Of a stretch of DNA of 64,000 nucleotides, positions 1-12,067 are shown piece by piece. The DNA is from Ephydatia muelleri (taxonomy: Eukaryota > Porifera > Demospongiae > Spongillida > Spongillidae). Both the position numbers and the translations under genes were made by a program. Position 1 is the first letter of the stretch; every line of letters starts with the position of its first letter. The notes beneath the pieces are model-generated. The model did no database searches. It was not told where the DNA came from and worked only from the letters and a program-made list of their open reading frames with translations. The stretch covers positions 2,375,767-2,439,766 of the forward strand of contig JABACO010000016.1 in assembly GCA_013339895.1 (NCBI GenBank), given 5' to 3'.

Positions 1-99
1 ACAGACTCGGGAGTATATTAAAGTATTTTGAGTGGGATTAAAAAAACAATGAGAACAGAAGTGTTGTTTGTCATTGAACCATATGGTTGTATTTTTCAG

Positions 100-3077
100 C
101 ACAAGAGTAAGAGATATCATCGACTCAATGGAAGAGGTCCAGATGGCTGTGGATTGCTTGCACTTAACAAGTGAGTTTTGAATGAGTGGTAATCATCTTA
201 CATCCTTCAGTCATCAACCATCATTGGCAGCTGGACTCATACTTCACTTCAAGCAGGCTGGGATTCGAGATTATTATGTTGTTAACCCCAAGCGCTGGTT
301 TGAGTACTGTGCACTGGTAGTGTCACCCCTGACCACTGAAGCCACCTGCAGAAGACCACCTGGTAGGGAATTGGCAGGAAGAAGATAGATGGCCCGAGGA
401 GTGTGTGGAGGAGGGAGATAGGAAGGGGAGGAGAGAGGAGGGGAGGGGGGAGGAGAGAGGAGGGGAGGGGGGGAGGAGAGAGGAGGGGAGGGGGAGGAGA
501 GAGGAGGGGAGGAGGAGAGGAGGGAGGGGAGGAGAGAGGAGAGGAGGGAGGGGGAGGAGATAGGAGGGAGGAGATAGAAGGGTAGGAGATAGGAGTGAGG
601 GGAAGGAGGGAGGGAGGAGATAGGAGTGAGGGGAAGGAGGGAGGGGAAAAGATAGAAGGGAAGGTCAGGGGGGGGGAGATAGAAAGGAGGGGAGGGATAG
701 GAGGGGAGATAGAAGGGAGAGGAGATAGGAGTGAGGAGACAGGTGGAAGAGCAACGTAATGAGAGCTGTGAGTCATAATTGAGAAAACAATATAACAGGC
801 CACCCAGGGTATTTTAGTAGAAGAGGCACCCAGGGTATTTTAGTAGAGGAGGCACCCAGGGTATTTTAGTAGAGGAGGCACCCAGGGTATTTTAGTAGAG
901 GAGGCACCCAGGGTATTTTAGTAGAGGAGGCACCCAGGGTATTTTAGTAGAGGAGGCACCCAGGGTATTTTAGTAGAGGAGGCACCCAGGGTATTTTAGT
1001 AGAGGAGGCACCCAGGGTATTTAGTAGAGGAGGCACCCAGGGTATTTTAGTAGAGGAGGCACCCGGTATTTTAGTAGAGGAGGCACCCAGGGTATTTTAG
1101 TAGAGGAGGCACCCAGGGTATTTTAGTAGAGGAAACACCCGGGGTATTTTTACATAAGATTTAGTAATGTACAATGCTTTTCGCTAATTGTCTGTATGTG
1201 CCCACAACGAAAAATTGTATACATGTACACAAATAGAGCCATTATTATTTGTAATAATGTTGATCGAATATCTAGTTGCATTGTAACTAGCACCATTGCA
1301 AAATGGGGATAGAGAAACCCCCACTCAAAATCAATGCATAATTTACTTAAGCAGTGTGTGTGTGTGTGTGTGTGCATGTGTGTGCATGTGTGTGTTTGCG
1401 TGTGTGTGTTTGCGTGTGTGTGTTTGCTTGTGTGTATGTGTGGGATTATGTATGCATGTGTGTGTGTGCATGTGTGTGTGTATGATTACGTATGTGTGTG
1501 TGTATGTGTGTGTGTGTGTGTTCCAATGACCTTATGCAGACTCCCAGTCTGGTCTGATGATGCTCACAACATTGAAGAAGGAGTTCCTCAAGAGAGGCAT
1601 GCTGGACCACAGCGCCCAGCTGATATGCTCCTTCCTGCACAGCTGCCATGTCATGCACCTCATCAACAGTGAGGTCTTCCTCATCCCGGCAGCCATATCT
1701 CCCCAGCCACCGGCCAAGCTGGACCCAGTTGTGGGGTCTTTCCCAAGACATGCCCCCCGCCACGAAGAACCGACGGAACTCATGCCCATCGTCACGCTGC
1801 CCTTAGTTCCTACGCTGCAGAGGCTAATCAAGGTGGAGGCCACGGGGCTTGTCTACAGACGCAGTCTGTACATGCCTCTGCTGGCGTCTGGGTTCTGGGG
1901 GGAGCTCGTCTCTCTCTTCCTACAGTCCGGCGACTTCTACAATCTCATTCGCGCGGCTGTCCCCGGGCTAACGTACTCTGAAGACGCCACCTTTTTCACT
2001 CGCGTCTTAATAGGCAAGCTTTTCCAAAGACTATTAAAAAAAAAACTTAACTATTTTTATGACAATTATTGTGTCATAGGGCGGAATAAGCGCTTCTGTA
2101 AGAAACGTTCTTTATCTAATTTGACAGCATAAAGGCTTTTTCTCTGAACAATTAATGTGTTGTAGTTGTATGTTAATGATTTAGCTAAACAATGTGGTTG
2201 TATAGCAGCTGTGGTGCAATATTGCTGTCTTACAACCTTAACCCTTGAACCATGCACCTTATTACGTAATTCTAAATAAACCATAACCTTTTAACCATAG
2301 CTTCATCCTTCAACCTTGAATGCTTACATTGATCACCCTCCCCCTCCCCCCCCCCTCCCCCTCCACACCCTCCACAGGTAACATCTCAGTGCACTGGAGG
2401 TACTGGCAGCGTGGAGCCATGCTGCTCCTCGATGACCAGCCACTGCTGCAGGTCCAGGGCAGCATGCTGTACGAGGAGAATGGGGTGTGCGGGCGCTTCA
2501 GGATCATCTCTCACTCCGAGCTCGTCTGCAACTGCAATGGTGGAAGCGAACCGTGCCACATCCCGTCCCACTACCTGGAGTCCGTCCACATCACTGTTCC
2601 ACAGGTGCTGCTCAACGGCTCTGCTGAGTACCTCGGTGCCCAGATTCTGACCAGAACGTTGGAGGTATTGGATGATGTCCTCAGGAACCACTGCCCTGAC
2701 CTGTCTGAACACGGGGTCTACTCCAGCAGCGACTTGCTCCACATCATCCCTTGTCCACTGTGTGCTGGGGATAGGGATGAGAGGGGGGAGGAGAAGGAAG
2801 AGGAGGAAGAGGAGGAGGAGAGGGAGGAGGAGGAGGAGGAGGAAGAGGAAGAGGAGGAGGAGGAGGAGGAGGGGGGGGAGGACCCCTTGCCACCAACAGT
2901 CATTGACCATAACCTTGTCTTTGGATTTACCGCAGACTATTGCATCCGAGTCTCATCTCATCAAGATTTCATCAGCTGCCCCAGCCATAGGCACATGAAG
3001 ATCGAGCTCTTGGCTCCTGATCTGGTTAGTATGTATGTGTATGTGTATGTGTATGTGCGTGTGTGTGTGTGTATGTG

Positions 3078-3148
<71 letters not shown>

Positions 3149-5677
3149 ATGTGCGTGTGGGTGATTTTGTGTTCTGAACCTGTGCTAGTTATTAATCCCT
3201 GACATTAAGTGAGCATAAAAACAATGGGTAGGTGTTTTCAGACTTCCATACGATGAAGATGTCCATGGTGGATTTGGAAGACCCCAACTCTCATCATTGG
3301 AGCAGTATCAGTACAGAGGACGAGTTTGTAGGATCATTTGGCAAAGTCATAAAGAAGGTACGTGTCTCATGGTCCATCCTCCCATGTGTGCACGTGTTGC
3401 ATGACCCACTCTACCTTATCTTCAAGGTTTGCTGCATGCTGACATGTAGTGGTCGGCTGTATTTGATGAGGGCTGTGTTATCCAAACTGTCATCTGTTTG
3501 CCATGAAAAGAATTATTAAATAGCAACCAATGGGCCGCACAGCTTATGAGTGCACTGCAGCCCTGCTGCAGTGACACTTGTTACATTACAATGTTATAGA
3601 GTTTGATATACTGCTGGTTATGTGGTCTAGTCAAAGGTGTAATGATATCATGAATAGTTGTGCTCTCCAGAAATTTACCCATTGCATCACATAATTATCA
3701 CGTTACCCATAATAATTACTTTACCCATGACATCACATGATTATCATGTTACCCATTACAACACATAATCATCACTTTACCCATTACATCACAGGATAAT
3801 CACTTCACCCATTACATCACATGATAAGCACTTTTACCATTACATCACATGATTGCATGCAATTCCATTCTTTTCATCACATCATCCTTGAATGTAGCAC
3901 ATGACTCTTCTCAATCAAATTAAATATTCAAATTAATGTGGTACAGTTAATCTTGTTTTATTGCGTAGGTGGTGCACATAACCGTCATGCCTTTTAGGAG
4001 ATTTAATACTGTCCTGAAAATAAGTCTGCCTTTTTCATGAATAATACTTTTACAAATCAGTGTTGTAATTATAACACAGCCACAGTTCGCACAATCTGTA
4101 GCATCATTCTTGTTTGGCGTGCTTTAGTCCAATGTCACTTCACTAATTTTCATCAGAGAATCTGCCAGCAAGACGTGGCTGTGAAGATATTCCAGCAGTT
4201 CAGCATTTCAGCCGAGAGTGATGCAACAGAGCTAACCTCGAACTATGCCTCGATGCGCTACGAGCTGAACAGGTTAAGCCTCGTCAACCACCCCTATGTG
4301 GTGAAGCTGATGGGAGTGATCACCAACCCTCACTCCTTTGTCCTTGAGTGGGCACCGAGGGTCAGCTTCGAGCTGGAAAGGAAGCGTCATCTGAGACTTG
4401 CTGCCTACATGTGTCCTACATCACTGGCACTAGCGATGCTGCAGGTTAGGGATAGGCTCATGTAGAAGTTGGTACCACATGGGCTGACAGGGCATGAACA
4501 GCTCTTGGCATGCAAATAGACCATTTATATGGGATTGTTTCCGCGAAAAGGGACCTAACGCATACATTATAAAATTTCCAGTACGCGCAATAGAAATCTA
4601 ACGCTTGCTTGAAATGTATGGCTAATTAAAATTCAGAGCCTTACAACTCCATGGATGACAGATACTCTGATTCTCAGTGCATAAGAAGCGATGTGTAGAG
4701 GACATTTCAGACTTCTAGAATATTTTTAAAAAAATTGAAATCTTGAAAAACATGCGTTAGGTCCCTTTTCGCGGAAACAGTCCCATTTATTGATTTAAAA
4801 GCAACAACGGAGCCTCTGTTGCAGACAACCATCATCAATTGCCTTGAGTGAACGATTGTCTATCATCCTTTGGCCGAATACTGAAGCTTTGCTTGCAGCC
4901 GTCCTTGAACATTACATGTTGTGTAAATGTTGTGTACGTGTATTTAAAATTGTGTGCATAGATAATGTTAAATTGATCAGCTTTTTATGTACACTGCATG
5001 TTCTTTGCAATACAAAGTGAAATCATGTGTTGTGGACACCACCTGTACAGCAGCAGTGCGTATACCTTGGGCTTGTTGTTATGAGATACGTTTTGGTGGA
5101 AGAAGCACTTGGCGCTAGCATGATAATTTTAACCACTTTCACTCCCCTTGTCCCCAGGTCACGGACGCCCTGGAGTACCTGCACGAGAAGCAGCGTCTGG
5201 TCCACAACGACCTACGATGCAGTAACATCCTGGTGTTCAGGTTCCCAGACCCGGGCCACACCTGCCATGGACCAGGATTCAGACAGGTGTTCCGGTGTGA
5301 GGCGTGTGCTGGTGGTGGTGTCCTAGTCAAGTTGGCCGATCTGGGTGTCTGTGTGAACCCTAGAGCCTACCGGCACAAGATGAGTCGCCTGCAAAGATTC
5401 ATACCTGAGTGTGTAGAAGATGGAGATCTGTTTACAGATAAGGTGAATGAGGGATGTTCGTTACAACGTGCTGTTCACTGCGTAATGTGCACACACACAC
5501 ACACGTCTATTGCGAGAGTAGTTGGCCTATTCTATATGTCACCTGCACATTTGTCTACAGGCATGCATGTTTGTAGTGTGTGTGTCTGTGTGTGTGTGTA
5601 TGTGTGTGTATGTGTGTGTGTGTGTGTATCAGCATATATATGTTCACACATGCATTCCTAGGTAGCACTGGTATGCC

Positions 5678-5729
<52 letters not shown>

Positions 5730-7978
5730 TGTGTTCATGTACCTTTGTTGTGCTGACAGGTTGACATATTCATGCTGGGGACTTGTCTGTACAAACTGCT
5801 CAGCCTACGGAGCTTCCCATCACAAGACGTCACCAACAACGAGTTCAAGGACTTGATCATGGGAGGAAAGAGGCCTCAGTTCTATTCAAAGGTGTGCATC
5901 AATTAGGGCGTAAATGGGTGCAGATATGCACTACGCAGTACTCTTGGCTGTGTGTTTATTGTGCGGTATTGTACAATGCCTGTGCCAGGCAACGCATACA
6001 TTGTGCGGTACCTCGTCCATACAACTTATGTTGTTATGTACCATGTGACGCCATGTTTACCGTATGCTACGGTAGAACGTAATGTAGAGCAATGCAGAAA
6101 CCCATGTTAACATATATAAGGGATACCAGTGCCTTGAAAACAGGCAATATACATGTATACCTTAGTTTTATGGGAAGATACTTTCCTGTCTCCGTGGTGA
6201 TTTCATCCCCATCCCCAGGACCCCCGCCTACCCACTGGTGATGTACCAGCTGCTCCAGGAGTGCTGGCAGCACGACCGCTCCAAAAGACCCGCCGCAGGG
6301 AGCCTGAAGAGAGGCATCGAGATCAACACGGGTCTATCCGCTGATGGAGGGTGGAGCGACCACACCCAAGTGCTCCTGGACTCCTTGCCGTTCATTCCGG
6401 GGTGGAGCGTGTCTGCCTCGTGTGTCGCACAGAGTGGCGAGAAGCTAACCATCTGTACCGCTCTGGTTTCAGGAGACCAGCCAACCAGGATAGTTCTGGC
6501 CGACCATGATGTCACTGCCATGGGAACAACCCAACTGAGAGCACAGGTGAGGTTGCTTTGAATGGGTTAGTGTAAGTGTGAGGTGTAAGCTCTTTTGTGA
6601 AGATCTCTTCTAACACTGACGGCTTGAGGAGTATATAGCACTCTCTGTGAGTAGACAAGTGAATGAATGAGAGTGAGGGAAGGAAGGGAGAGAGGAGGGA
6701 GAGGGGGAGGAGAGAGGAATGGAGGGAGGGGGAAGGAGGGTACGGAGGGAGAGATGGAAGGAATGGGAGAGGGTAGGAGGGAGGGAGGAATGGAGGGAGG
6801 GAGGGGAGAGAGGAGGGAGGAATGGAGGGAGGAGGAGGGAGGGAGAGGGGAGGGAGAGAGGGAGGGAGGAGAGAGGGAGGGAGGTAGATAGAGTGAGTCT
6901 TAACACTTTCATTCGCAGGAGCTCGCAGCATTGCAAAAGAGAGGGTCACCGCTCTGCATCTCACCTCAGACAAGATCATATTGGGCTGCCACAGTGGCAA
7001 CGTCTACGGCCTCATGGCTCGGCCAGAACGCCCTTCCCCTCTTCCGCAACCACGCCCCTCACGGCACGGTGGCGGGCGTGGCCTACGAGAGGGACCTGAA
7101 CGTCCTCGTGGTGGGGTACGAGGACGGGACTGTGCACGTGAAGAAATGCACCATGAATCTCGCTGCCAACAACTGCTGGAGGACCTACTGCGAGCGCCTG
7201 ACCAATGGAGGCTGCCTGCGGTCGGTGCTGACCCTGTGTCCGGAGGAGGGCGTGGTGGAGGTGTGGCTAGGGTGCGACGGGGCCCGAGTGGAGGTGTGGA
7301 CGGTCGGAGAGGACGACATGCTTGTGCCAGGGAGACTGGGGAGGAGGACGACCGTCGTGGAGGTGACCGCTGAGGAGTGCGGGGGGAGAGAGGGAGGGGC
7401 CGTGGTGCTCGCGAGACCCACCCCCGACAACACCAAGGTGGTGGCACTCCTTCGAGTCCCGACAAGTCCCCAGTCCGTTCTGGTGTCTTTGGACGCCGAG
7501 TGCAAAACACTGGTAGGAAGCTGGATCATGCCTTTCCAAGGTCAGTTTAAAATAATAATAAATAAATTAAAAACAAAAAACAAAATTAAAACTATGGATG
7601 ATGTGATGTAATACGTCATCGTTGCCCTCAGCTCTCTTGTTCGATGTGACGATGAATACGATCATATTCGGTGTCAGTGACGGCAGAATTTGTATTTATG
7701 AATTCGACGGCACCTCAATGGATGCTGACGCGCTCCCGGTGTGCGAATGGGCAGGGCATCACCATTCGATTGGTGGAGTGTTCCACGCCCAGAGGAGTGC
7801 GAGACGGGATGGCAGCTCCGCCCTCTTCCACACCCACCTGGGAGGCTGCATCCCGGAAACGACTCACGACTTTGTTCTGAGTATAGGCTGTGGGAGTGGC
7901 TATTACCCTGGTCTGGCAGCTCAGTTCCCAAACTCTGTGCAGGGAGGCGACTATGTTTTGAATGCATGGATACTATGA
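100..7978 (+). CDS. Roco/LRRK-like protein kinase gene, 3' part (5' end outside window)
   Basis: Multi-exon gene for a Roco-family (LRRK-like) GTPase-kinase. Exons I place: 100-170, 1540-2013 (GC donor; alternative end 2097 at gtaaga), 2378-3028, 3242-3357, 4157-4444, 5158-5442, 5760-5893, 6219-6546, 6919-7540, 7632-7978 (stop TGA 7976-7978). Phases match at nearly all junctions. Order: COR domain (exons 1-3; the HWRYWQRG stretch corresponds to the COR-B YWRQG region of LRRK proteins), kinase (exons 4-8), WD40-like C-terminus (exons 9-10). The N-terminal LRR and Roc GTPase parts would lie left of the window. COR-B carries an insert of about 35 almost purely acidic residues (2770-2880). Family members are signalling kinases acting on membranes and Rab-type substrates; function here is inferred only from family. 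It resembles LRRK1 and LRRK2 but orthology cannot be decided by eye. The donor at 5894 (GTGCAT) is weak but is the one that keeps frame. A frame break is present in exon 6919-7540. Confidence 0.85.
403..760 (+). repeat. Polypurine GGGA/GGAGAGA tract
   Basis: Almost uninterrupted G/A sequence of degenerate GGGGAGGAGAGAGGA units in a Roco intron. ORFs called here on either strand are low-complexity artefacts. Confidence 0.9.
800..1148 (+). repeat. 26-bp minisatellite, about 13 copies
   Basis: Tandem units built on cacccagggtattttagtag, nearly identical, with two short indels (near 1020 and 1065). Lies in the intron between Roco exons 100-170 and 1540-2013. Confidence 0.95.
1353..1522 (+). repeat. 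Imperfect (GT)n microsatellite
   Basis: GT-rich tract with GC and AT interruptions, ending about 20 bp before the acceptor of the Roco exon that starts at 1540. Confidence 0.9.
3029..3165 (+). repeat. (GT)n microsatellite at a splice donor
   Basis: The GTATGT donor of the exon ending at 3028 is itself the first unit of a GT/AT repeat that becomes pure (GT)n. Confidence 0.9.
3660..3860 (+). repeat. Degenerate tandem repeat of about 30 bp
   Basis: About seven imperfect units of a CCCATTACATCACATGAT-type motif separated by AATCACTTTA-like spacers, in the Roco intron between 3357 and 4157. Confidence 0.75.
4529..4786. mobile_element. 258-bp MITE with about 34-bp terminal inverted repeats and TTAT duplication
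   Basis: The left end (atgggattgtttccgcgaaa) and the reverse complement of the right end match over about 34 bp with one mismatch; both contain GGGACCTAACGCAT. Flanks are TTAT (4525-4528) and TTAT (4787-4790), a likely target-site duplication. There is no ORF inside, as expected for a non-autonomous DNA element. It sits in a Roco intron. Confidence 0.8.
5500..5745 (+). repeat. (CA)n and (GT)n microsatellites
   Basis: A short CA run at about 5490-5505 and two longer GT runs (5573-5630, 5680-5735) lie just upstream of the Roco exon at 5760. Confidence 0.9.
6660..6893 (+). repeat. Polypurine GGGA tract
   Basis: Degenerate GGGAGGGAGG repeat ending shortly before the acceptor at 6918. The ORFs read through it are spurious. 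Confidence 0.9.
6919..7978 (+). other. WD40-like C-terminal exons of the Roco gene, with internal frame break
   Basis: The exons encode beta-propeller-like repeats. Blade-like motifs include [23 protein letters not shown] and the terminal GGDYVLNAW, comparable to the LRRK C-terminus. At 6921-about 7017 the convincing blade sequence ([12 protein letters not shown]) lies in a different frame from both the preceding exon and the rest of exon 9 (the frame of [11 protein letters not shown]). The 7541 donor (gtcagt) and 7632 acceptor join in phase, and the ORF runs to a TGA at 7976. Confidence 0.75.
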
Positions 7979-8750
7979 GAGCAGACAATTCAATTTTGCT
8001 ATTCGTTTGTTTACTTTCTTTGTTCTCTCCAAGTGCATGCAAGTGCACACGCAGTGTGACGATACCCGACAGGTTCAATGTATTCTAGGATATCCAATCT
8101 CGGAGTCACACAAAACGGCAAACACAACCCTCAGTTTGCTCACGTGCATGCGCATATACCCGCTGCTATATAGCATGCGAAGTCTGTTGGTTGGGTATAA
8201 TGGTAATGACCATGTTGATAGGATGTAGCTATATGGCAGCCACCACACGCCCTGAATGGTGTGTGATCCGTTGTGTAGGGTCAGTCCACGCCCTGCAATG
8301 ATGCAGTTAGCAGCGATGCTCTTCAGCGACGTGCGAGCTTGGTGTGACAAGTGTGGGAGCACCACTCTGACTTGAGCATATGTGGCCTAGAAACCTAGGG
8401 AGCCTAGTTAACGTGACTTGGATTGAGAGCGAATGATCAGCAATGAGCATGAGACACGCGACAAAGATGGGACACACTCTCAGTTCCTTCCGTCCCTCCT
8501 CCCACAATGTCACAAAAATAGAAATAGTTTTTTAAAAATTATTATAAATAATTCCACGAATCAGTGTGATGCCACATGACCACACAGCACGTGCACACAG
8601 TGCGCCACCATTTCTGACCACATGATACAACTGGCATATGAGAGGGCGGGATGACGTTGTTTCCTACCCAGGAAGGGTCCATGGGATCGACTTCATTTCC
8701 ATGCCTCAGTGCACACATTATTTCTCTACATAGTCTGGACCCTGAAGGGA
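7979..8750. other. Downstream flank of the Roco gene, no gene seen
   Basis: AT-balanced unique sequence following the stop codon. Only short random ORFs; no recognisable domain, RNA gene or repeat. Confidence 0.5.
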
Positions 8751-8757
8751 TAAAACA

Positions 8758-9056
8758 ATCACACACATACACTATACACATACATACATGTACATACACA
8801 TGGACACACATACACACACACACACACGGACACACATACACACACACATACACAAATACACTGCACACATACACACACATACACACACAAATACACACAT
8901 ACACAAATACACACATACACAAATACACTGCACATATACACACAAATACACACATACACTGCACACATACACACAAATACACACGTACACAAACACACAC
9001 AATACACACATACACTGCACATATACACACAAATACACATACACATGCACATGACA
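8758..9056 (+). repeat. Complex (CA)n/(CACATA)n array
   Basis: CACACATACACAAATACA-type array of about 300 bp. Six-frame ORFs over it (poly Cys-Val, Thr-His) are artefacts. Confidence 0.9.
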
Positions 9057-9311
9057 TACTTGTAAGCATCACTCAATGCACATGTCATCTGTGTGGCCCT
9101 TTTAGGTGCGATGTGTGGATGGACAGATCATACAGTGGTGATCGTATGTTCAACATAAAGACAGCACTTGCTGTCCTAACGTGTTGGACATACAATTGAT
9201 GTACGACCCGATCCATTACACAGGGGAGACACTGTAAGACATTGAGGTTCAGTGCATTGATGTAATGGATCTCGCAGATTCCTTAGAATGTCACTCCTAC
9301 CCCAGGAGTCT

Positions 9312-9552
9312 CCCCATCCCTTCCCCCTCACATCCAGGCCCTTCCCCCTCACATCCAGGCCCCCACCCTCTCCCCCTCGCATCCAGGCCCCTCCCTCTCC
9401 CCCTTGCATCCAGACCCCTCCCTCTCCCCCTCGCATCCAGACCCCTCCCTCTCCCCCCTCGCATCCAGGCCCCTCCCTCTCCCCCTCGCATCCAGACCCC
9501 TCCCTCTCCCCCTCACATCCAGGCCCCTCCCTCTCCCCCTCGCATCCAGGCC
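9312..9552 (+). repeat. 27-bp C-rich minisatellite
   Basis: Tandem units based on ctcgcatccaggcccctccc, about nine copies with C/T variants. The proline-rich and glycine-rich ORFs here are not genes. Confidence 0.9.
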
Positions 9553-9974
9553 ACGGATTGTTTCCACGTTTTTTCAAACCACCTCTTCAATCTTTTTGTC
9601 CAACATTTTGAAGAATTCGACCTGTGACTCTGTAGCAGTCCTGCAGTGCAGTAACACAGACACTAATACACACTCACATGATGCATATACTATATACCAA
9701 TATACACTCCCACGCACATACAATATGCACACAACCAATATACTTACAATACACAAACACTTACCGCGGCATGCTGAAGAGACGTGGTGGGGGTGGGAGG
9801 GGTGTGTTGGGAAGGGACACACCCTCTCCTCTATCTGGGAACCGGTTTTGAAGTTGTCCCTATATGGCAACAGGCACATATCACTAGGAATTTGAAGTAT
9901 TGCTTGTTACAACTGAAACAGTGTTATGCATGTAGGCTGTGCACAATTACAATCCTAAAAAAAAACTGATGGCT

Positions 9975-10712
9975 CACCCATCTTCCTCTCCTCTTTCTGT
10001 CCTTCCCCTCATCTTCCCCTCCCTCATCTTCCTCTCTCCCCTCCCTCATCTTTCTCTCCTCTCCCTCATCTTCCTCTCCCCTTCCTCATCTTCCCCTCTC
10101 CTCTCTCATCTTCCTCTCTCCCCCTCTCTCATCTTCCTCTCTCCCCTCCCTCATCTTCCCGCTCCCCTCCCTCATCTTCCCCTCTCCCCTCCCTCATCTT
10201 CCCCTCTCCTCTCTCATTTCCTCTCTCCCCTCCCTCATCTTCCTCCTCTCCCCCCTCCCTCATCTTCCCCTCTCCTCTCTCTCTTCCTCTCTCCCCTCCC
10301 TCATCTTCCTCTCTCCCCTCCCTCATCTTCCCCTCTCTCTCTCATTGTCCTCCTCTCTCTCCCCCTCCCTCCTCTTCCTCTCTCCCCTCCCTCATCTTCC
10401 TCTCTCCCCTCCCCTCATCTTCCTCCTCCCCTCCCTCATCTTCCTCTCCTCCTCTCCTCTCTCATTGTCCTCTCTCCCTCCTCCTCTTCCTCTCTCTCCT
10501 CCTCATCTTCCCCTCTCCTCTCTCATTGTCCTCTCATCTCCTCTCGTCCTCTTCCTCTCTCCCCTCCCTCATCTTCTCTCTCCTCCCTCCATCTTCCTCT
10601 CTCCCCTCCCTCATCTTCCCCTCTTCCTCTCTCATTGTCCTCTCTCCTCTCCCTCATCTTCCTCTCTCTCCTCTCTCATCTTCTCCTCTCCCCTCCCTCA
10701 TCTTCCCCTGTA
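9975..10712 (+). repeat. Polypyrimidine minisatellite (CTCCCTCATCTTCC family)
   Basis: About 740 bp of almost pure C/T with a degenerate unit of 25-30 bp (ctccctcatcttcctctctc). The 273-aa ORF across it is repeat-derived. Confidence 0.9.
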
Positions 10713-10816
10713 ATTTACCTTTTCCATGGATATAAACATGTTAGCTGCACTTTTGCGTAAACATGCCCATGTATGGATTTTAGATAGCAATGTTTTTACT
10801 ATTGTAGAAAGCCCAT

Positions 10817-10965
<149 letters not shown>

Positions 10966-11129
10966 CACCAGAGGAGTACATGAACAACCGACAGTGCTTG
11001 CAACCCTACCTTGTTGCTATGACTTGCCACTCCCCCATCTGCAATGCCTCGCCTCACACCTGCTCGACCCACTGGCCTCTCATCCCCAGTCCTTCCCTCC
11101 ACGGATGTGGGTGCTATAAATAAACACGC

Positions 11130-11330
11130 CATGTGGTGTCAAGTACAGACCTGGTGTTAGCACACACCTGGTGTCAAGCACACACCTGGTGTCAAGCACA
11201 CACCTGGTGTCAGCACACACCTGGTATCAAGCACACACCTGGTGTCAGCACACACCTTGTGTTAAACACACACCTTGTGTCAGCACACAGCTGGTGTCAG
11301 CACACACCTTGTGTCAGCACACACCCCACA
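11130..11330 (+). repeat. 16-17-bp minisatellite
   Basis: About twelve copies of CACACCTGGTGTCAAG-like units with CTTGTGTC variants. Confidence 0.85.
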
Positions 11331-11334
11331 CCAG

Positions 11335-11758
11335 GGCAACATTGTATGCATGACCTTATATCGTAGTCTCAATAATTTACAAACAGGCTATTCCATTAAC
11401 TGCACACCCCAGGCTACAGAATACTCTGCTTCCCCCCCCCCCCCCCTCCCCACCTCCCCTTCGGGAAAACTGACCCCTATAAACAACCGACAAGTATTTA
11501 AAACCATGCCAGTACCATTAATGCTCTCTTGCAAACGAAAGGCATCTCTTGTTGCATGTAAATACCAGAGACTGCCACGCTATGAAGATGTACACATGAT
11601 ATGTGTTGCTGAAATCTAAACTTAGCATACAGTGGGCACAGCAAAAGCAGACAATGGGCCACCACAGACCCAGCAATTCAAAAAAAAAGGTGTGTATATT
11701 GGAGCCAGCTTTTGACCCCTTATGACGACAACAGTGCTCAATGGACACATACTAACCC

Positions 11759-11799
<41 letters not shown>

Positions 11800-12060
11800 A
11801 CATATACTGCAAACATTCATTAATACATTAGGTCACACACAGAGGGTGTAGAAAGGGGGAGGGGGGGCTGAGGGGACTATAGCCGCCCCCCCCCCTCCCC
11901 TCCGCCCTCCCTGACTGAGCCCCACCACTTCTGTTATTAAGTATGAATTATTAAATAATTGCGTTACATTACGGTTGATGTGACACATGCTTTATGGTGA
12001 CAATACCAAAGCGAGCCTCTGACATGCTGAAATGTTCAAAGCAGTACCACTGACATTTCC
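11335..12060. other. Non-coding interval with short simple repeats
   Basis: Contains a poly-C run near 11432, a CA run at 11760-11800 and C/G homopolymer patches at 11850-11900. No gene recognised. Confidence 0.5.
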
Positions 12061-12067
12061 TCTCTAT

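Larger units (their letters stand above)
3242..6546 (+). other. Kinase-domain exons of the Roco gene
   Basis: Five exons encode a complete kinase fold. The glycine loop is reduced to VGSFGKV (exon 3242-3357). The ATP-binding lysine is in VAVKIF (codon 4184). The spacing between the two is the same as in human LRRK2, which fixes the 4157 acceptor. The catalytic loop reads HNDLRCSN (Asp codon 5209), so the HRD arginine is replaced by Asn. The Mg-binding motif is DLG (Asp codon 5338) rather than DFG; LRRK2 has DYG. The APE motif appears as IPE, followed by DKVDIFMLG (subdomain IX), and subdomain XI is [11 protein letters not shown]. All residues needed for phosphotransfer are present, so an active kinase is likely. 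A Cys/Gly-rich insertion of about 25 residues separates the catalytic loop from DLG. Confidence 0.85.

Noticed and set aside
2018-2132. Continuation of the Roco COR exon to 2097 or the stop at 2130
   Set aside because: Not fully excluded: 2097 has a GTAAGA donor in the right phase, but the added residues are Lys/Tyr/Asn-rich and unlike COR, and a GC donor at 2014 (TAG|GCAAGC) fits the same phase.
8542-9199. Several 90-180 codon ORFs rich in Cys-Val or Thr-His on both strands
   Set aside because: They are translations of a CA/GT array; all frames stay open because of the repeat.
9939-10760. 273-aa Ser/Pro/Leu ORF
   Set aside because: Polypyrimidine repeat; no start context, no domain.
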